A stretch of 64,000 nt of DNA from Cellvibrio sp. (GTDB lineage: Bacteria > Pseudomonadota > Gammaproteobacteria > Pseudomonadales > Cellvibrionaceae), in assembly GCA_016712405.1 (NCBI GenBank), contig JADJRD010000014.1, positions 248,001-312,000 on the forward strand, in the 5' to 3' direction. The notes beneath the pieces were generated by a model, which was not told where the DNA came from, did not search any database, and saw nothing but the letters and a program-made list of their open reading frames with translations. Below, one piece after another: positions 1 to 9,973 of this stretch. Every line of letters begins with the position of its first letter. The stretch's first letter is position 1. The translations under genes were made by a program, and so were the position numbers.

Positions 1-1
1 A

Positions 2-3000
2 GAAAAAAGTACCTATGTGGGTGTGAGTATTGGTGGTGGTAAAGGCGAAGGTGCTAATGCTAAAGCCGGCGTCGATAGTTACGGAATCGATGCCCAATAT
101 TCATCGCACAATAAAAAACAAGACACACTTGCAACCTTAGGCAACGGCAATATCACCATTCAAAGCGATATTGAAAATGGAACCGATAGCCTCGCTGGAA
201 TTAATCGCGATTTAACTGAAACACAAATTATCACCAAAGATAAATCCACCAATATCGATGTGTATGTACAGAGCGATACGATTGACATGTTGGCGAACAA
301 AGATCGGCGCGATCATCTTGTCGCTCGTATGACGGATCCCAGTCGATTGATTGGTGATTCGCTTGGGTTTATGGAAATATTCGATGGAATGGAAAACGCA
401 TTGTTCACTGTTGCGCAGGGTGAAATTAAAGCGCCGACGGATGAACAGCTTAAAGGTATGACGCAAGAGCAGCGAAATCTAGCTTGGGCTGAATATAACG
501 ATAAGAAAGAGAATCAAGGTTTTATTAACACCAGTAATGCAGTGGAAATGGATAACAGTGTTAAAGATTTTACTGTTGCCACACGTCAAAATATTATCGG
601 TGTTAATCACGAAGGCGGGCTCAATTTATTGAGTTTTGGTGAAGGCAATAATCTGATAGAAAATTATGAGCGCCTGCAAGACGGTCGCTACAACACTTTG
701 GATGGTCGCGCCAATCTGTCCAATCAAATTCAATTCACCGGCCAAGATGGCAAAAATAAAGACGGCGTGGACATTCTGAATAACGCTACGCTTTATTCTG
801 TCGATGGCAATCAAGCAGCCATGCAGTATTTAGTTGATGGCATGACAGGCAGAACTGATATCGATGCGGCACTTTATTCCCAAACAGTTAAAACCGGATT
901 ACCTGGTGAGGCCAAAGCGGTAGCTATTAACAATAACGAGACCAACACCCATATCGTCGGCGTCAACATTGATAAAACCGATTTACAAAATCAAAGCGAT
1001 TTCATCACCAGTATCGCCGAAGAAGCTCGCCACAGCACCAACCCGGATGATCACAATGCCAATCAATACGCTGCACAAGCTGCGTATGTGTGGCGTGAAG
1101 AGAATATCAACGAAGGCAGACAAACAGGTCAGGGTGTTGGGATTGATCAGTGGCGTGAAGATAATAAAAATGATGCAACGATTGCAAAAAATAATGTGAC
1201 CATTGGCAGTCAACGTGCGCGTGATATGGAATTCAGGCAGTTGCAATTGCCTGAATTGAAAATCGTTAAAGACAATGCGAAAGAATATGCAGATAAGAAA
1301 GGAATAACTGAACAACAAGCACGCCAGGAATTAACGCAGCAAGCGTTATTAATGGTTGATGATACTTGGGCTTCGCAACCCCATATTCAAGAAAGTGCTG
1401 ATGCGCGTGCCTTTTTGTTGGATAAGGGTAAAGGGCAAACCGTCACCATCGAAACTAACGAAGGAACGTTTATAGAAGGCGTATTTACGGCAGGAAATAC
1501 TACAAAATCTGATTTCACAGCAGGACTGGCCGCCGCTTATTCATTGGAAAATCCTGATTATGATGCAAGGCGACCAGGTGTAAAAATATATGGTGTTGAA
1601 TATGGATATGAAGATTTTCTTGTCGAAAATGCAACACTCGATGGCACTATGCCAAAACTGGATGCAAATTTTACCGATGAAACTGCAAAGATGTTTCCAG
1701 TACATGGAATGCCTTAGGTACCGCCATAGATCAAAAAGGCTGGAGTTTGATACCTGATACTCTTGGAACAATGTGGGATGGGGTAACGGCAATTCCTGGT
1801 GATGTTTACGATGCTTGCAGTAAAACCACCAATTGCTTCAAACCAGACTTCACAATGTATGGAACGCAAGGACAACAAGCGTATTTTTATAAGTTGCTAG
1901 GCGATCAAGAAACCTACACTGATAAAAATGCTAAATCTATTTGGGGCGGTATTGGAACTACAGCAGAAATTGCGACGTTGGGAACAGGAACTCTTGTTAA
2001 AAAAGGAACCTCGGAAACACTCGAAACGGTAATTGAGAGCGTGCCGACGAATGTCGATGATGATTTGTTTAATGTAACACTGCCACCAGAACGAAAAGCT
2101 GAATACGTTATTGTTGATCAGGAAATTGAAACTGATTTCAATTGGAGCGAATCGGTTGATGATGAGTTGTTTGAGCAGAAATTTCCGACTACATCAGAAG
2201 TCAATTTAAATTTAAATCGCGAACGCCCCGATTTTTATGTTGGCCCATTGGGGCCTGAACAGACATTACCAGCAACTGGTTATCGTTATATGAGGCTTTT
2301 TAATGATGATGGTACTGTTAACGAATACGCATTAAAAACATTAGATAACGATGAAGCACCTGTATCATTTTTTGGTTTTGAAAAATATGATTCAGGAATT
2401 GAAGCCCGTGAAGCATTTCAAGTGCGAGGCCCTGAATTTGTTACGCCATTAGATCCTGAGCTATCTTGGAGTGATGCGAGATTAAGAGGTGACTTTGATA
2501 CGCTTCAATTGTATGAAAATGGTGAAATAACTGCATTTGTACCTAAATGGAAAGGAAACACTGATCCATCCAAGCTGGAGCCTTTTGCCGAAGCCTATCC
2601 ACAATACGGACAAGGTGGGGCTTGGCAATTGCATGCAGACAATCAAGTAATTAAGTTTGATAATGTTGAGATATTGCCGGAATCAAAATTAATTGATAAT
2701 GCTGCAACTGATCCGGGCAAATTGCTTAACGGCTCTTCATCTGATCAATTAAATTTTGATGATATTTTTAATGCCAACAAAAATACTCTCGACTCATCAG
2801 ATACACCAAATTTCCACTTGGATGAAGACCTATCAATACTGGACTCTAAGGCAGCCACCCATATTCTAGACGGTGATGGACCAAGCTCTGGAGGACATAG
2901 ATATGGAACAGGAATGCCTGGAAAAACAGAATTTCCTCAAGATTGGAATGATCAAAAAATAAAAAATTCAGTATCTGAAATTGCGACAGACCCAAATCTA

Positions 3001-3144
3001 AGCTGGAGCAAACCAGATTCCCGTGGATATATTGAAACCACAAAGATTGTAGACAATATCGAGATTAAAGTTGTTGTCGATACAAGAAAAGGCAGAATTG
3101 TGACTGCATACCCGACTAACACACCTAGGAATCCAAAAAAATGA
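2..3144 (+). pseudogene. CdiA-like contact-dependent inhibition exoprotein, 3' part, frameshifted, EndoU toxin tip
   Basis: The frame is open from the window edge, so the N-terminal secretion and haemagglutinin regions lie outside. The first part (to 1717) has the motif LAGINRDLTETQ and long polar sequence like the C-terminal third of CdiA/FhaB exoproteins. The frame then stops, but the +1 frame upstream of 1747 continues sensibly (KDVSSTWNALGTAID) from the A-run at 1687-1689; restoring one A fuses both parts. The second part has an unassigned conserved-looking segment (about 2230-2690) and ends in a bacterial EndoU-like domain. Family knowledge: the exoprotein is shown on the cell surface by a CdiB partner and delivers its C-terminal toxin to neighbours. 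The overlapping small gene downstream fits an immunity gene. The break could be a sequencing error or a real inactivation. Confidence 0.75.
2857..3144 (+). other. EndoU-type RNase toxin domain of the CdiA-like protein
   Basis: The last ~95 codons match the bacterial EndoU nuclease pattern: THILDGDG with a candidate catalytic His, then GGHRYGTGMPGKTEFPQDW with the second His, a Lys-bearing strand (IEIKVVVD) and the closing TAYPTNTPRNP. In the family two His and a Lys form an RNase A-like active site that cleaves RNA such as tRNA anticodon loops. Both His and the terminal T-x-Y-P motif are present, so the domain itself looks intact even though the gene upstream is frame-broken. The assignment is by motif only. 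Confidence 0.8.
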
Positions 3145-3449
3145 CAACCTATAATTATGAATTCATTGAGAACGATCTGCTCCTAATCTTTGAAGAGATG
3201 GAACAGCAGCATCAATTGTCAGAGCTATACCCGAACAATATGCTTTCTTTTGAAGGAAACATGCAGCACATAAGGGAATATATCGAGATAGCGGGAGAAT
3301 ACGGTCTAGCTTATGAGTTAATTGTTGTTAATTTAGAAAATTATCCATTTTCCATCTCTGGACGCTCTGCAGTAAAGCTGCTTGAACTTGGGCTCATAAT
3401 GAAATATAAAACCGACAGAGATGAAGATATCATTTTCGATTTGAGATAA
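3141..3449 (+). CDS. putative immunity protein for the EndoU toxin (CdiI-like)
   Basis: A 102-codon gene whose ATG overlaps the toxin stop (ATGA), the translational coupling expected for toxin and immunity genes. The product is small, acidic and has no signal peptide or membrane segment, as expected of a cytosolic inhibitor that binds its cognate nuclease. Immunity proteins diverge too fast to identify by motif, so the call rests on position, size and overlap. There is no obvious terminator after it. Confidence 0.65.
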   Translation: MTTYNYEFIENDLLLIFEEMEQQHQLSELYPNNMLSFEGNMQHIREYIEIAGEYGLAYELIVVNLENYPFSISGRSAVKLLELGLIMKYKTDRDEDIIFDLR

Positions 3450-3653
3450 TTACTAAATTAAAACCTAAATTTCGTTAACCAGATAAATTCTTTATGGCAA
3501 ACTTCGCTACCACCAACATTGGCTTAAATGTGCTAACCGTGAAAAAAAATCAAGATTGCCTCGATTGTGGGATTGGAATGATGAAGCCAGTTAAATTGTT
3601 ATGCACTTCACTGTTGAATCCTGTCTCTTATTATTACTTACAGTAGCAACCCT
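3450..3653. other. 204-bp gap with a possible degraded coding remnant
   Basis: No intact gene seen. One plus-strand frame from about 3486 to 3586 reads HQHWLKCANREKKSRLPRLW followed by DWNDEAS and a stop. This looks protein-like rather than random, but it has no start and no family I can name. It may be the tail of a decayed mobile-element or toxin-cassette gene. Confidence 0.25.
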
Positions 3654-3968
3654 ATGAAAATGAAATATTATCGTGTAGGAATTTATAGTTCAGAACAGCA
3701 GACCCCGAATGATTCGGTGTTTCCCATCGAAATTTATATCGCAAGTCAACCAGTACCGAAACTATTTTACATATTTCAAGGCTCTGGTCATGGGATGATG
3801 GGGTCTGCATTAATGAAAAATGATTTAGATAACGGATTTTTTAAAGATTCATTTATTAAATGCAATTGCATGTGGGCTTTAAATTTAAAAGAGGATTATT
3901 TTAACGATATTGCCAATATTATAGTAAAGACAACTGGAAGTTTGGTTGAAAAAGAAATTCGAATTTAG
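3654..3968 (+). CDS. hypothetical protein, possible orphan immunity protein
   Basis: A 104-codon frame beginning ATG AAA ATG AAA. The product has no signal peptide or transmembrane helix and resembles no family I recognise. CDI loci often carry strings of orphan toxin tips and immunity genes after the main cdiI; size, AT-rich composition and location agree with that, but nothing in the sequence proves it. It could equally be an unrelated accessory gene. The upstream spacing is long and no clear Shine-Dalgarno motif is visible. Confidence 0.5.
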   Translation: MKMKYYRVGIYSSEQQTPNDSVFPIEIYIASQPVPKLFYIFQGSGHGMMGSALMKNDLDNGFFKDSFIKCNCMWALNLKEDYFNDIANIIVKTTGSLVEKEIRI

Positions 3969-4451
3969 TGTTGTCTCGTTGTCCTGTCCGTTTGACGTGT
4001 GCTGGGAGCTTGTGAAAAGTAAAAGAGAATTTTTTTACAAAAGCCAAGCGTAACTCTCTAAAAGATGGTGGTTGACCCACCGCATTCGCTTTGCAGGAAG
4101 AGAATGCAAACCTCTAAAGCTGGTGCTGTCCTGTCCGCATGTCCGCAACATTAATCCCCATCTGAAAACCACCATTTTTCAAAAAAAATGCAAAGGTGTC
4201 CTGTCCGCAGTGTCCTGTCCGTCTGACCGCGACATTTGCCTACCCCGAAAAATATCCATTTTTCAAATAAAATTGCAAAGGAACTGCAATTTATTTTCAA
4301 AAATAACTCACGTTTTTACAAAAGACTTTACTCGGCCAATAAACGACAACGGCTTTTAGATCAAATAACGAACGATTATTTTTCGAAAAATGTGTTTGTC
4401 TGCGGACAGTAACTTCCGGCAAGGAAATTAACATGAAAATGAATTTTTCGA
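3969..4451. repeat. gene-free block with four copies of TGTCCTGTCCG and a TGTC/GACA palindrome
   Basis: No convincing gene in 480 bp. The 11-mer TGTCCTGTCCG occurs at 3980, 4128, 4197 and 4211, and a related palindrome TGTCTGCGGACA lies at 4397-4408. There are also near-repeats of CTCTAAA(A)G(A/C)TGGTG at ~4056 and ~4113, and of an ATTTTTCAAA..AA.TGCAAAGG tract at ~4173 and ~4258. The palindrome lies ~50 bp past the end of the transposase remnant, where an IS terminal repeat would be expected. The block may be fused IS ends or a substrate for recombination. Confidence 0.5.
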
Positions 4452-4754
4452 TTAGGTTTTTAAGTAATAACCTGTCAGCAATCCATCCCATTTCTCATAC
4501 CAAATTGCACGTTTATAACCATGTGTGAAAACATCAACATTATTCCAAACTTCATCGGGGGTTTTTCCATCAAGGTAACTGTGCGGCCTCACACTGTTGT
4601 ACCAGAATTGAAAGTCATACAATAATTCTGGCAACGTATTGGAATTATGAATCACCAGATTTTTAATGCGTTCCTTAAACGTTCCGAAAAATCGTTCAAT
4701 TCGCCCATTCTGCCAAGGCGCGGCGATATCACTTTTCTGGTGTTTGATTCCCAA
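4452..4754 (-). pseudogene. IS transposase remnant, C-terminal part of the DDE integrase core
   Basis: The ~100 residues include GIKHQKSDIAAPWQNGRIER, with the APWQNGRIERFFGTFK block that carries the last catalytic Glu of rve/DDE transposases, then FWYNSVRPHSYLDGKTPDEVW, typical of IS3/IS481-type elements. The first two catalytic Asp and the DNA-binding domain are missing, and the frame runs into a stop at 4788, inside the end of the neighbouring Sel1 gene. It is a dead 5'-truncated copy. The first codon (TTG) is just the first possible start, not a real one. Confidence 0.8.
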
Positions 4755-4783
4755 TAAAAATAAGAATCCAGTAAATAATGTGT

Positions 4784-5990
4784 CTATTCAAGATCCTTCC
4801 ATTTCCATGAATACCTTTTCCCAAACGGTTTTCCATTTAGAAAGAATTCACAGGATCGGCCCAGTTCAATTGGAGTGTTGTCGCTCTTTCCGGAAGTTGC
4901 TTTGCACCCTCCCGTTAATTTACCAACTTTGCTTTCTATGTTTATATTTTCGACTGTATCATCAATCAATCGAAAAAGAGGTTGCTCTGAATCGTTTGTT
5001 AAATACAACTGATATTTATGATGGCTAAATAGCTTATGATAAACACATATATTTATTTTTTCTGAATCACTTAAATCAAAACAATGTAAGTTACGCAAAA
5101 TTTTCTTAGAATCTTCCGGTCTAGTTTTCTCTGCCTCCTTTATAAGTTGATACCCTCTATATAAGTTATCTTCCTTTCCTACAATCAACAAATATCCAAC
5201 CATCCCAATTGCTGCAGGCCACCCTTGTTGAGCAGCACGACTTGCGTAAACGAGCGCTTTATCCAAATCTCTTTCAATACCATCACTATCGCCGTTCATA
5301 TAATGTGCGGCGAGTATATGTTGCGAATTGGCATCACCTAAATCTGCTGCCTGGATTAACCACTTATTGGCTAATTCGATGTCTTTCTTTACGGACTTTC
5401 CATGATAATAGACTGTGAAAAGACTAAATGCGGACATTGCAAAACCAGAAGCAGCCAATTTTTCATGTAACTCTATTCCATAATTAATGTCCCGTTGTAT
5501 GCCAAATCCATCGATATTTGCTTTACCAATCGAGTGCAGTGACTCAATATGCCCAGATTTGGCTGCTTTGAACCAATATTGAAATAATTCCTTTTTATCT
5601 GGTTTTTCGACTCTCATCAAAGCATCAGCTAAAAGCATATAAGAGACAGGATAGTCATCGTTTATAATTTCACGAGTAATTTTAATTGTTTTGGCATAAG
5701 ATCCAGACCAATAATTGGCAAGCGCACTACAATATTTATTCGAATTAGATGGATTTTTTCTTTGCGGCCTCTTCAACTTCTATCGCAAAGGAACTAAGTG
5801 ACTTTCCAAGAGCTTTCGCATTAGAGGCGTCCATGATACATCTTTTGAAATCTTCATTCTCATTTATTCGATAAAGTTTGGAATCATCTATAGCCAACAA
5901 TGTATGTTTTTCTGCTTTCCCAAACTCAAATTTCTCTTTTGAAAAGGTTAGGGAAGAAACCAGAACAAGTAAAAAAATTATAAATCTCAT
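4784..5990 (-). pseudogene. secreted Sel1-repeat (TPR-like) protein, split by a frameshift
   Basis: Two overlapping frames form one plausible gene. The 5' piece starts at ATG 5990, behind AAGGAT, with a signal peptide (MRFIIFLLVLVSSLTFS); an upstream ATG at 6014 is less likely. It ends in ...EEAAKKKSI. The 3' piece has only a TTG start inside the 5' piece and continues for ~320 residues with Sel1-like units (AAKSGHIESLHSIGKANIDG; AADLGDANSQHILAAHYMNG). Dropping one A from the A6 run at 5751-5756 fuses them in frame. Sel1 proteins are helical solenoids for protein-protein contacts, often periplasmic. It lies next to the transposase remnant, so the 3' end may also be altered. Confidence 0.6.
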
Positions 5991-6021
5991 GATGTATCCT
6001 TGTTTAATTCTCAAACAAAAG

Positions 6022-6045
6022 AGCCATCCTGACGGATGGCTTTTT
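6022..6045 (-). terminator. hairpin after the decarboxylase gene
   Basis: Stem AGCCATCC / GGATGGCT with loop TGAC, T-rich on both sides, so it could act in either direction. It sits between the decarboxylase stop (6051) and the Sel1-gene start (5990), both on the minus strand, and separates the two transcripts. Confidence 0.7.
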
Positions 6046-6050
6046 ATTCT

Positions 6051-8301
6051 CTACTGCTTCACGCAATCCACAAAATAATCTTTCCTGCCATCGACCTCGC
6101 GTTTCACTAAACCGTGAACATCGGTTTCGAAGCCGGGGAATTTTTCGTTGAAATCGCGGGCGAATTTTAAATAATCCACGATGGTTTTATTGAAGCGTTC
6201 GCCGGGAATTAATAATGGAATTCCTGGTGGGTATGGCGTTAACAAAATAGAAGTGATGCGGCCTTCTAATTCATTGAGCGGCACACGTTCGATTTCGCGG
6301 TGCGCCATTTTGGCGAAAGCGTCGGAAGGTTTCATCGCGGGTTGCATGTCGGACAAATACATTTCGGTTGTGAGTCGTGCGACATCGTATGTTCTGTAGA
6401 AATCGTGAATTTGTTGACACAGCTCTTTTAAGCCCATGCGTTCGTAGCGCGGATTTGCTTGTGCGAATTCCGGCATGATGCGCCACATTGGTTGGTTTTT
6501 ATCATAGTCATCTTTAAATTGTTGCAGTGCAGTCAACAAAGTATTCCAGCGGCCTTTGGTGATGCCGATGGTGAACATAATGAAGAATGAATAGAGCCCA
6601 CATTTTTCAATAATCACACCGTTTTCGGCGAGATATTTGGTAACGATTGATGCAGGAATTCCAGTTTCACTGAATTGACCGTTTACGGACAAGCCAGGGT
6701 TAACAATGGTCGCTTTGATTGGATCAAGCATATTGAAATTCGGTGCGAGTTTGCCGAAGCCATGCCAATTATCATCGCTGCGCAATACCCAGTCTTCGCG
6801 GGTGCCAATGCCATCATCAGAAAATTCATCGGGGCCCCACACCTGAAACCACCAATCTTGTCCCCATTCAGCGTCCACTTTCTTCATGGCGCGACGGAAA
6901 TCGAGTGCTTCTAAAATCGATTCTTCAACCAAGGCTTGACCACCCGGCGCTTCCATCATGGCGGCAGCAATATCGCAAGAGGCAATGATTGAATATTGCG
7001 GCGAGGTTGAGGTGTGCATCAAATAGGCTTCATTAAATGCATCTTGATCTAATTTTACTTTTTCGGATTCGCGCACCAAAACTTGTGATGCTTGCGATAA
7101 GCCTGCGAGTAATTTGTGAGTCGATTGCGTTGAGAAAATCATCGACTCTTTTGCGCGAGGTCTGTCTTTGCCGATCGCGTGCATATCTCTATAAAAGTGA
7201 TGGAATGTGGCGTGTGGTAGCCACGCTTCATCGAAATGCAAAGTATCAATTTTGCCATCAAGCATAGTTTTTAATGTTTCAACGTTATACAAAACGCCAT
7301 CATAAGTGGATTGGGTAATAGTCAAAATACGTGGCTTTTTTTTTTCGCTTCGCGCGCAAATGGGTTAGCTTCGATTTTTTCTGAATGCTTTCCATGGAAA
7401 ATTCTTCTAATGGAATTGGGCCGATAATGCCGAAGTGGTTGCGTGTCGGCATTAAAAATACCGGTATCGCGCCGCACATAATAATGGAGTGAAGAATAGA
7501 TTTGTGACAGTTGCGATCTACCACCACAATATCGCCCGGTGCTACGGTGGAGTGCCATACCATTTTGTTGGATGTGGAGGTTCCGTTAGTCACAAAATAG
7601 CAATGGTCAGCGTTAAAAATACGCGCCGCATTACGTTCTGATGCAGCGATTGGGCCGGTGTGATCCAACAATTGTCCTAATTCTTCTACGGCATTACATA
7701 CGTCAGCCCGCAACATGCGCTCACCAAAAAATTGATGAAACATTTGTCCGATGGGTGATTTCAAAAATGCAACGCCGCCTGAGTGACCAGGGCAGTGCCA
7801 AGAATAAGAACCGTCTTGTGCATAATGCACCAGTGCGCGGAAGAAGGGTGGCGCTAATCCATCAAGATAAGATTTAGCTTCGCGAATAATATGGCGTGCG
7901 ACAAATTCTGGTGTGTCTTCAAACATATGAATAAAGCCGTGCAGCTCACGCAGAATGTCGTTAGGTATGTGGCGTGAGGTGCGCGTTTCGCCATACAAAT
8001 AAATCGGAATGTCGGCGTTTTTGTAGCGAATTTCTTCCACAAATGCGCGCAGTGATTTGAGTGCAAGATCCGTCTCTTCTTGCGAGCCGGCGCCAAATTC
8101 TTCGTCGTCAATTGACAATATAAACGCCGAAGCTCGGGATTGCTGCTGCGCAAATTGAGATAAGTCGCCGTAACTGGTCACCCCCAATACTTCCCAGCTT
8201 TCTTGTTCTATAGCATCCGCCAAGGCGCGAATGCCCAGCCCAGAGGTGTTTTCCGAACGGAAATCTTCATCGATGATAACGATAGGAAAGCGAAATTTCA
8301 T
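6051..8301 (-). pseudogene. Orn/Lys/Arg decarboxylase (PLP, biodegradative type), split by a frameshift in an A10 run
   Basis: ATG at 8301 follows GGAGA and begins MKFRFPIVIIDED, the receiver-like wing domain of this family (first ~125 residues). The core has the HCPGHSGG motif, and after the break the PLP-lysine motif STHKLLAGLSQAS. The two frames meet at a run of ten A (ten T on the plus strand, 7336-7345); with nine A the reading becomes KKKPRILTITQSTYDG and the product is ~750 residues, the normal length. It would decarboxylate a basic amino acid (arginine, lysine or ornithine; not decidable here) to a diamine or agmatine, for acid resistance or polyamine supply. Long A runs are prone to sequencing error and polymerase slippage. 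Confidence 0.8.
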
Positions 8302-8472
8302 GGGGTCTCCATAAGTCAAAAAGGGGAATTTCACTTGCAGGCAGAACGCCTCTGGGTGTCGCTTGATATAGCACTTGTACCACATGATGCTGACGCGCAT
8401 CGGACGAGGCGCGATTGTAAAGCAATCAAAACTATAGATCACGAATTTGTTTTTTGGTCGGGCTTCCAATCG

Positions 8473-8486
8473 GTCTTTTAAAAGAC
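8473..8486. promoter_or_regulatory. 14-bp palindrome upstream of the toxin-antitoxin genes, candidate operator
   Basis: GTCTTTTAAAAGAC is a perfect palindrome 38 bp before the antitoxin ATG, in the divergent gap shared with the decarboxylase. Phd/YefM antitoxins repress their own promoter at short palindromes, so this is a natural candidate. It is not verified. Confidence 0.35.
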
Positions 8487-8524
8487 TAATATTGGTCTGA
8501 CATTTTTGTCCTCGGATATCCATT

Positions 8525-8791
8525 ATGAAGCTTTCATCCCACATTAAACCCATCAGCTATCTCAAAAGTCATGCAGCAGAAGTGATTAAAGAGATTAATG
8601 AAACCAGACAGCCTTTCCTAATTACACAAAATGGTGAAGCCAAACTTGTTGTAATGGATGTGAAAACCTTTGAAGAACAAGAAGAAACTCTCGCAATGTT
8701 GAAGCTTCTAGCCCTTGGGCGCAAAGAGTATGAACAAGGTAAATATCGATCACTGGATGAAGTGTTTGCCGATCTCGACAAGGATGAATAA
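8525..8791 (+). CDS. type II antitoxin, Phd/YefM family
   Basis: 88 residues with the Phd/YefM N-terminal fold: an ISYLKSHAAEVIKEINETRQ helix, then the ITQNGEAKLVVMDVKTFEE strand-helix, and an acidic flexible tail ending in DLDKDE that would wrap and neutralise the toxin. Family members bind DNA as dimers and autoregulate. It lies 8 bp before the RelE-like gene, forming the usual antitoxin-first operon. It is transcribed divergently from the decarboxylase across a 224-bp gap. Confidence 0.88.
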   Translation: MKLSSHIKPISYLKSHAAEVIKEINETRQPFLITQNGEAKLVVMDVKTFEEQEETLAMLKLLALGRKEYEQGKYRSLDEVFADLDKDE

Positions 8792-8799
8792 GGATAGCC

Positions 8800-9132
8800 A
8801 TGCATTATTCATTGATTGTTCTCGAATCTGCCGAAACGGATCTTAAAGAAATCAAACATTATGTTAATCAACGTTTTTCAGCAGGCATCTGGAAAAAAAC
8901 CTCCAATCAACTAAAAACTGCCCTGAAACAAATACAGCGTTTTCCTTATTCCGGATCCATTCCAATAGAAGTTATAGAACTCCAACTTAATCAGTACCAA
9001 CAAATTATCTGCGATATGAATCGAATTATTTATGAAATAGATGACAACAAAATCTTGATTCATATGATAGTGGATGTCAGACGTGACATGAAAAGTTTAC
9101 TGATGAAGAGATTAATGAAAAAAATTGATTAA
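8800..9132 (+). CDS. type II toxin, RelE/ParE superfamily
   Basis: 110 residues starting MHYSLIVLESAETDLKEI, the common N-terminus of ParE/RelE toxins (strand, then helix with A-E-x-D-L). A basic middle helix follows, then the R-F-P-Y-S-G turn, and a C-terminal strand pair with IIYEIDDNKILIHMIVDVRRD. AGGATAGCC precedes the ATG and provides the ribosome site. RelE members cleave ribosome-bound mRNA and ParE members poison gyrase; the sequence does not decide which. A C-terminal Arg pair (VRRD) sits where catalytic Arg occurs in RelE types. Confidence 0.85.
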   Translation: MHYSLIVLESAETDLKEIKHYVNQRFSAGIWKKTSNQLKTALKQIQRFPYSGSIPIEVIELQLNQYQQIICDMNRIIYEIDDNKILIHMIVDVRRDMKSLLMKRLMKKID

Positions 9133-9214
9133 ATTCCTTTAGCGCGATCAAGACCGGCGTGTGCTAAGTTCTCAAGTGCTTAAATTCTCAAGCAGCCAAT
9201 GATAAATTGTTTCA

Positions 9215-9934
9215 TTACATCCACAAAACCTCAGCCCTAAAATCCGCTCTCACCGCCACGGCACACCAATTCTTTACCGACGCTTCATGCAATTGATATT
9301 GAAAAAACTGCCAGGCATTTGGGGTTTTGAGTGGTAAGTCGGGTGAAAAGTTGGCGGTAATTTTTTGGTGATGGTCGAACGAAAAACTCATTTTATCCAG
9401 GCCAGTTGAAATACCTGTGCCCAAACCTTTTACGAAAGACTCTTTGAGTGTCCAGAGCCTAAAAAAATAATCTTGTTGTTCTGCTTTATCAGACATTTTT
9501 TCTAAATCGGCAATTTCATTTGGATGAAAATAATGTTGGGCGATATTTAAAATGGAGCGTCTATCGCTGGTGCTTTCGACATCAATTCCCAGGTCACAAT
9601 TGAGCCCTACGGCCAATACTGCCCATTGGCGGCTGTGGCTTAAATTGAATTGGATGTCGCTTTGTCGTAAAAAAGGTTTGCCGTAAGGGTTGCGGTCAAA
9701 TATCAACGCTTGCGGGGGAGTGTCAGTGTATTGCGCGAGAATTCTACGCATAAAAATTCGCGTGTTGATGTAGTCATCGCCACCGCGTTTGAATTTGGCG
9801 GCGCGTTCGTTCTCATCGTCGGATAAAAGGAAGCGGCCTTTTGCTTGCCAATCGCTTGGTGGGGTTTCCAGATTGAATCGCCAGAGGTGAATCTGGTTTT
9901 CAGCAAGGGATAGGTGAGTCTTGGGGGCTGTCAT
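9215..9934 (-). CDS. 4'-phosphopantetheinyl transferase (Sfp/AcpT superfamily)
   Basis: 239 residues. Family motifs are in order: NPYGKPFL, the FNLSHSRQWAVLAVG strand, LGIDVE with the Mg-binding Asp/Glu, and FFRLWTLKESFVKGLGTG (W-x-x-KES). The enzyme moves the phosphopantetheine arm of CoA onto carrier proteins of fatty-acid, polyketide or peptide synthases. Length agrees with the Sfp type rather than the ~125-residue AcpS. It stands alone, divergent from the slyD-like gene with only 39 bp between starts. No carrier-protein synthase is in the window, so the substrate is unknown. Confidence 0.88.
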   Translation of the reverse strand: MTAPKTHLSLAENQIHLWRFNLETPPSDWQAKGRFLLSDDENERAAKFKRGGDDYINTRIFMRRILAQYTDTPPQALIFDRNPYGKPFLRQSDIQFNLSHSRQWAVLAVGLNCDLGIDVESTSDRRSILNIAQHYFHPNEIADLEKMSDKAEQQDYFFRLWTLKESFVKGLGTGISTGLDKMSFSFDHHQKITANFSPDLPLKTPNAWQFFQYQLHEASVKNWCAVAVRADFRAEVLWM

Positions 9935-9973
9935 GGCTATAATGCGCGCCTAATTATTTATAGGGTGCCTATT

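Noticed and set aside
3980..4221. CRISPR array
   Set aside because: The four 11-bp repeats are too short and unevenly spaced (148, 69 and 14 bp), and no cas genes are near.
4072..4359. 95-codon plus-strand frame in the repeat block
   Set aside because: Translation follows the TGTCCTGTCCG repeats (recurrent CPS/LSCP) and has no protein-like pattern.
8302..8524. N-terminal extension of the decarboxylase up to 8553
   Set aside because: The extension overlaps the antitoxin start, is Cys/Trp-rich and unlike the family; the ATG at 8301 has GGAGA.
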